Origin: JAJTFA01 sp044351265
Lineage (GTDB): Bacteria > Bacteroidota > Bacteroidia > UKL13-3
Assembly: GCA_044351265.1 (NCBI GenBank)
Contig: JBILGC010000011.1
Coordinates: forward strand, 1-45,250
Direction: 5' to 3'
DNA: 45,250 nt
Position numbers and translations under genes: made by a program. The notes below the pieces were generated by a model. It was not told where the DNA came from and searched no databases. It saw only the letters and a list, made by a program, of their open reading frames with translations. Position 1 is the stretch's first letter. Every line of letters starts with the position of its first letter. Below, in pieces: positions 42,733 through 45,250 of this stretch.

Positions 42733-43602
42733 ATGATTGAATTACCTACCCTTGCAGATGCACGAGTGAAGAAACCCGACTGGCTTAAAGTAAAACTCCC
42801 TACCGGAGAAAATTACAGAAACGTTAGAAAGATTGTAGATAATCATAAACTGCATACCATTTGCGAAAGTGGCAATTGCCCCAATATGGGTGAGTGCTGG
42901 GGTGCAGGCACCGCAACTTTTATGATTTTAGGCAACACCTGCACACGCAGTTGTTCATTTTGTGCGGTTGCCACCGGCAGAAATAAAGAATATGATAAAG
43001 ATGAACCCAGTCGCGTTGCTGAAGCCATTAGGTTAATGGGTGTAAAACATGCGGTGATTACTTCTGTAAACAGAGATGAATTGCCCGACAAAGGTGCATG
43101 GGTTTGGGCAGAAACCATTAGGCTGGTTAAGGAGTTAAATCCAGGAACCACCCAGGAAACCCTAATACCCGACTTTATGAGCAAATGGGACTTGCTGTAT
43201 CAGGTTATTGATGAGAAGCCTGAAGTTGTTTCTCATAATATGGAAACCGTGAAACGCTTGTACAGAAAAGTTAGGCCACAAGCCAAGTATGAGCGTAGTT
43301 TGGAGCAGATATTAAAAACCAAAGAACGCGGCCGCAGAACCAAATCAGGAGCCATGCTAGGCGTTGGTGAAACCACTGAAGAAGTGCTGGAGCTAATGCA
43401 GGATTTAAGAAACTACGGGTGCGATGTACTTACACTGGGACAATATTTACAACCTACCAAAATGCATTTGGCTGTTGAACGTTTTATTACTCCTGATGAG
43501 TTTGCGTTTTATGAAACGGAAGGTAAAAAAATGGGATTTATACATGTTGAATCCGGCCCGCTGGTGCGCTCATCATACCATGCAGAAAAACACGTAATAT
43601 GA
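42733..43602 (+). CDS. lipA: Lipoyl synthase
   Basis: Radical-SAM enzyme inserting two sulfurs into octanoyl domains of 2-oxoacid dehydrogenases. The 289-residue protein has both clusters: auxiliary C44, C49 and C55 (CESGNCPNMGEC) and SAM-binding C70, C74 and C77 (CTRSCSFC). The C-terminal RSSY motif at 279-282, which supplies the serine ligand to the auxiliary cluster, is intact. Complete and typical. Its stop overlaps the SdpI-family start (ATGA), after the beta-barrel gene. Confidence 0.97.
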   Translation: MIELPTLADARVKKPDWLKVKLPTGENYRNVRKIVDNHKLHTICESGNCPNMGECWGAGTATFMILGNTCTRSCSFCAVATGRNKEYDKDEPSRVAEAIRLMGVKHAVITSVNRDELPDKGAWVWAETIRLVKELNPGTTQETLIPDFMSKWDLLYQVIDEKPEVVSHNMETVKRLYRKVRPQAKYERSLEQILKTKERGRRTKSGAMLGVGETTEEVLELMQDLRNYGCDVLTLGQYLQPTKMHLAVERFITPDEFAFYETEGKKMGFIHVESGPLVRSSYHAEKHVI

Positions 43603-43937
43603 TCACCTCTTTCATTTTGTTGCTGGCAGGTATCTTGCTTAAATATGTTCCTCCTAAAAAGATTAATGCTTTATACGGATACCGAACAGGCAAGAGTATG
43701 AAAAATGACGAAACCTGGAAATTTGCCAATGCCTATGCAGCAATGTGGCTCATTCGCATCAATGCGTTCTTATTTATGGTTTCTATTTTTTTGTATAGTT
43801 GGCCAATGGATATTAAAAACATTGAATCATATCTTATTATTCCTGCTGTTGCCGGGCTGGCAGTTGTGATTTACCGAACAGAAAAATACCTCAGTATCTT
43901 ATTTGATGATAAAGGCATGCGAAAAACAAATCGATAA
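43599..43937 (+). CDS. SdpI-family membrane protein
   Basis: A 112-residue inner-membrane protein with three hydrophobic segments. The loop PPKKINALYGYRTGKSMKN with ETWKFAN is the SdpI/YhfL signature. In Bacillus, SdpI gives immunity to the toxin SdpC, but Gram-negative members are poorly known and no toxin gene is near. The start overlaps the lipA stop by four bases. Confidence 0.86.
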   Translation: MITSFILLLAGILLKYVPPKKINALYGYRTGKSMKNDETWKFANAYAAMWLIRINAFLFMVSIFLYSWPMDIKNIESYLIIPAVAGLAVVIYRTEKYLSILFDDKGMRKTNR

Positions 43938-43963
43938 AAATGTAATGAGGCAACCCCACCTTC

Positions 43964-43994
43964 TTTTTAAATAAGCCGAATGGTATTAATTTTG
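43964..43994 (+). promoter_or_regulatory. Candidate promoter for the DUF4197 gene
   Basis: TTTT (one off TTTG), exactly 19 bases, then TAATTTTG, which is a full match to the -7 consensus TAnnTTTG. It stands 23 bases before the ATG. Confidence 0.55.
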
Positions 43995-44017
43995 GATAAG
44001 TAGAAACACACAAACAA

Positions 44018-44749
44018 ATGAAAAAAATAATTGCAAGCATATGCCTGCTGGCTACTTTAACAGTGGCCTGCACAAAAGAAGAAATTGATAAGGTGCTGAA
44101 TGATGGTGGCCTTTCTAACGAAGAAATTATTGCCGGTTTAAAACAGGCGCTATCTGTTGGCACAGATTCATCTGCAAGCATGCTGTCCAAAGTGGACGGA
44201 TATTATAAAGATGCTGCAGTAAAGATTTTTTTACCGGCTGAGGCGCAAGCTATTTATAGTAATATTTCAAAAGTTCCCGGTGGTTCTGCCCTCATAGAGC
44301 AAACTGTTTTAACCATTAACCGCGCAGCGGAAGATGCAGCAGATGATGCCAAACCCATTTTCTTTGATGCCATTACAAGCATGACCATTGGTGATGGCCT
44401 TAATATTTTAAATGGAACCGATACTGCAGCAACTGTCTACCTGAAAGACAAAACCTATGATCCACTGCGTGTAGCTTTTCAACCAAAAATCAGCGAATCC
44501 CTTTCCAAACCTATTATATTAGGTATTTCTGCAGAGCAATCATACAAGGACCTCATCAATGCATACAATACCGCATCGCTTAACGGTTTGTTGTTTGAAC
44601 AAATAAAAACCAATAGCCTGAGCGAACACGTAACACGCAAAGGGCTAGACGGTCTGTTTTTAAAAGTTGCCGAAAAAGAAAAAGATATCAGAAGTAATCC
44701 GCTGGAACAGGTTACCGATTTACTGAAAAAAGTTTTTGGTAAAAAATAG
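44018..44749 (+). CDS. DUF4197 lipoprotein
   Basis: A 243-residue envelope lipoprotein. The signal peptide ends in TVAC (C18). The mature part is helical and soluble, with the DUF4197 features LKQALSVGTDSS, SKVDGYYKDAAVKIFLP, DAADDAKPIFFDAITSMTIGD and the KGLDGLFLKVAEKEKDIR end. The function of DUF4197 is not established. A promoter-like pair is upstream. A second envelope gene follows after five bases. Confidence 0.9.
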   Translation: MKKIIASICLLATLTVACTKEEIDKVLNDGGLSNEEIIAGLKQALSVGTDSSASMLSKVDGYYKDAAVKIFLPAEAQAIYSNISKVPGGSALIEQTVLTINRAAEDAADDAKPIFFDAITSMTIGDGLNILNGTDTAATVYLKDKTYDPLRVAFQPKISESLSKPIILGISAEQSYKDLINAYNTASLNGLLFEQIKTNSLSEHVTRKGLDGLFLKVAEKEKDIRSNPLEQVTDLLKKVFGKK

Positions 44750-44754
44750 ATATA

Positions 44755-45250
44755 GTGCACAAGAAGCTGCTCATTGTTTTCATTCTGCTTGCAGTTAACC
44801 TCACGTTATTTGCATCTGAAAAAGATTCTATTTTCAATAAAGTATTCTTTGGCATCGGCTATCTTCACCCCTCCTCTGCCGGCATCAACCCGGAGTGGAA
44901 AAGCAATCCCCAGATTCAATTCGTAAGCGGCATAAGTTATTGGAAAGGTTACCTGCTAGCTGATGTAAAATATACAAATTATCAATCTTCTTCATCTTTT
45001 CCTGATTTTAGTCTCACCACCATTAGCGCAGGTTATGAGTTCAGGGCTCCTACCAAGTCAGCATTTACTTTTCAAGTGGCCGCATTGATTGGCAATTCCT
45101 TTATGCAGTTCAATGATGATAAGGTAAACGTGAATGTGAGAGGTGAATCTGAATTATGCATGAGCATCACACCTCAACTATCATGGCATAAAGGGCGTTT
45201 TGGCTTGTTGGTTGGCTATCATTTTTCCAGAATATATAGTTTGCCAAGAT
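44755..45250 (+). CDS. Predicted outer-membrane beta-barrel protein (partial, cut by window end)
   Basis: An open frame of 165 codons runs to the end of the window. It starts at GTG with a hydrophobic signal (KKLLIVFILLAVNLTLFAS), followed by strands such as VFFGIGYLHPSS, YLLADVKYTNY and FGLLVGYHFSRIY, suggesting an outer-membrane barrel. No ATG is available because a stop lies 15 bases upstream in frame. It begins five bases after the DUF4197 stop, so the two are likely one operon. No named family is recognised. Confidence 0.72.
   Translation, partial: MHKKLLIVFILLAVNLTLFASEKDSIFNKVFFGIGYLHPSSAGINPEWKSNPQIQFVSGISYWKGYLLADVKYTNYQSSSSFPDFSLTTISAGYEFRAPTKSAFTFQVAALIGNSFMQFNDDKVNVNVRGESELCMSITPQLSWHKGRFGLLVGYHFSRIYSLPR

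Noticed and set aside
43599..43937. SdpI-like gene as immunity in a toxin-immunity pair
   Set aside because: No SdpC-like or other toxin gene is adjacent, and overlap with lipA suggests a housekeeping setting.
1..45250. CRISPR arrays, tRNA/rRNA genes, insertion sequences, prophage or defence genes
   Set aside because: Looked for repeat-spacer patterns, cloverleaf-like segments, transposases, integrases and nuclease-type genes in gaps and frames; none seen. All gaps are under about 190 bases.

Overview
The window is a gene-dense stretch of chromosome from a member of the Bacteroidota. Three things seen in the sequence point there. One is a DUF4295 protein next to ribosomal proteins L28 and L33. 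Another is a set of exported proteins ending in type IX secretion (T9SS) type A sorting domains. The third is promoter-like boxes of the TTTG-N19-TAnnTTTG type used by this phylum. The HGA-type tyrosine pathway, several TTG/GTG starts and the lack of strong Shine-Dalgarno sites suggest an environmental, aerobic Chitinophagia/Sphingobacteriia-like organism; this rank is an inference. I see no rRNA, tRNA, CRISPR array, insertion sequence, phage gene or integration site. No gap between genes exceeds about 190 bp.

Layout. 1-6.3 kb is translation and targeting: rimO (cut by the window edge), ftsY, a DUF4295 gene, rpmG and rpmB on the minus strand; an enoyl-CoA hydratase on plus; then the classic thrS-infC-rpmI-rplT operon on minus, whose infC has no ATG. 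6.5-8.0 kb has a Cys/His-motif protein of unknown function and a TPR lipoprotein with abutting stops. 8.2-10.5 kb encodes hmgA and hpd for tyrosine degradation through homogentisate. 10.6-13.6 kb encodes a LOG-family hydrolase overlapping a patatin/beta-barrel outer-membrane protein resembling type Vd secretion. 13.6-16.9 kb (minus) has an ABC exporter, an SDR and a thioredoxin-fold protein.

17.0-19.8 kb (plus) has a GNAT-like protein, tsaE, and an sbtA/sbtB-like bicarbonate transporter with its PII-like regulator. 19.8-24.0 kb (minus) is an envelope cluster: MltG, an LTA-synthase-type phospho-transferase and an MFS exporter. 24.1-30.8 kb (minus) has a large Cys-rich T9SS cargo protein, a Prc/Tsp protease and a secreted deiminase built like the Porphyromonas peptidylarginine deiminase. 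30.9-37.8 kb (minus) has a GT39 glycosyltransferase, a 2OG-Fe(II) oxygenase and a 1.46-kilo-residue TamB. 37.8-45.25 kb has tsaD, an MltD-type lytic transglycosylase, a THUMP-like methyltransferase, a 38-residue lipoprotein, OsmC, a beta-barrel protein, lipA, an SdpI-family protein, a DUF4197 lipoprotein and a cut outer-membrane protein.

Together the genes are mostly housekeeping plus envelope biogenesis. Both TsaE and TsaD of the tRNA t6A pathway are present but unlinked. The most distinctive parts are the secreted deiminase, the patatin-barrel protein, the SbtA/SbtB pair and the non-ATG starts at infC and the tamB/tsaD divergence. I found no clearly undescribed multi-gene system.
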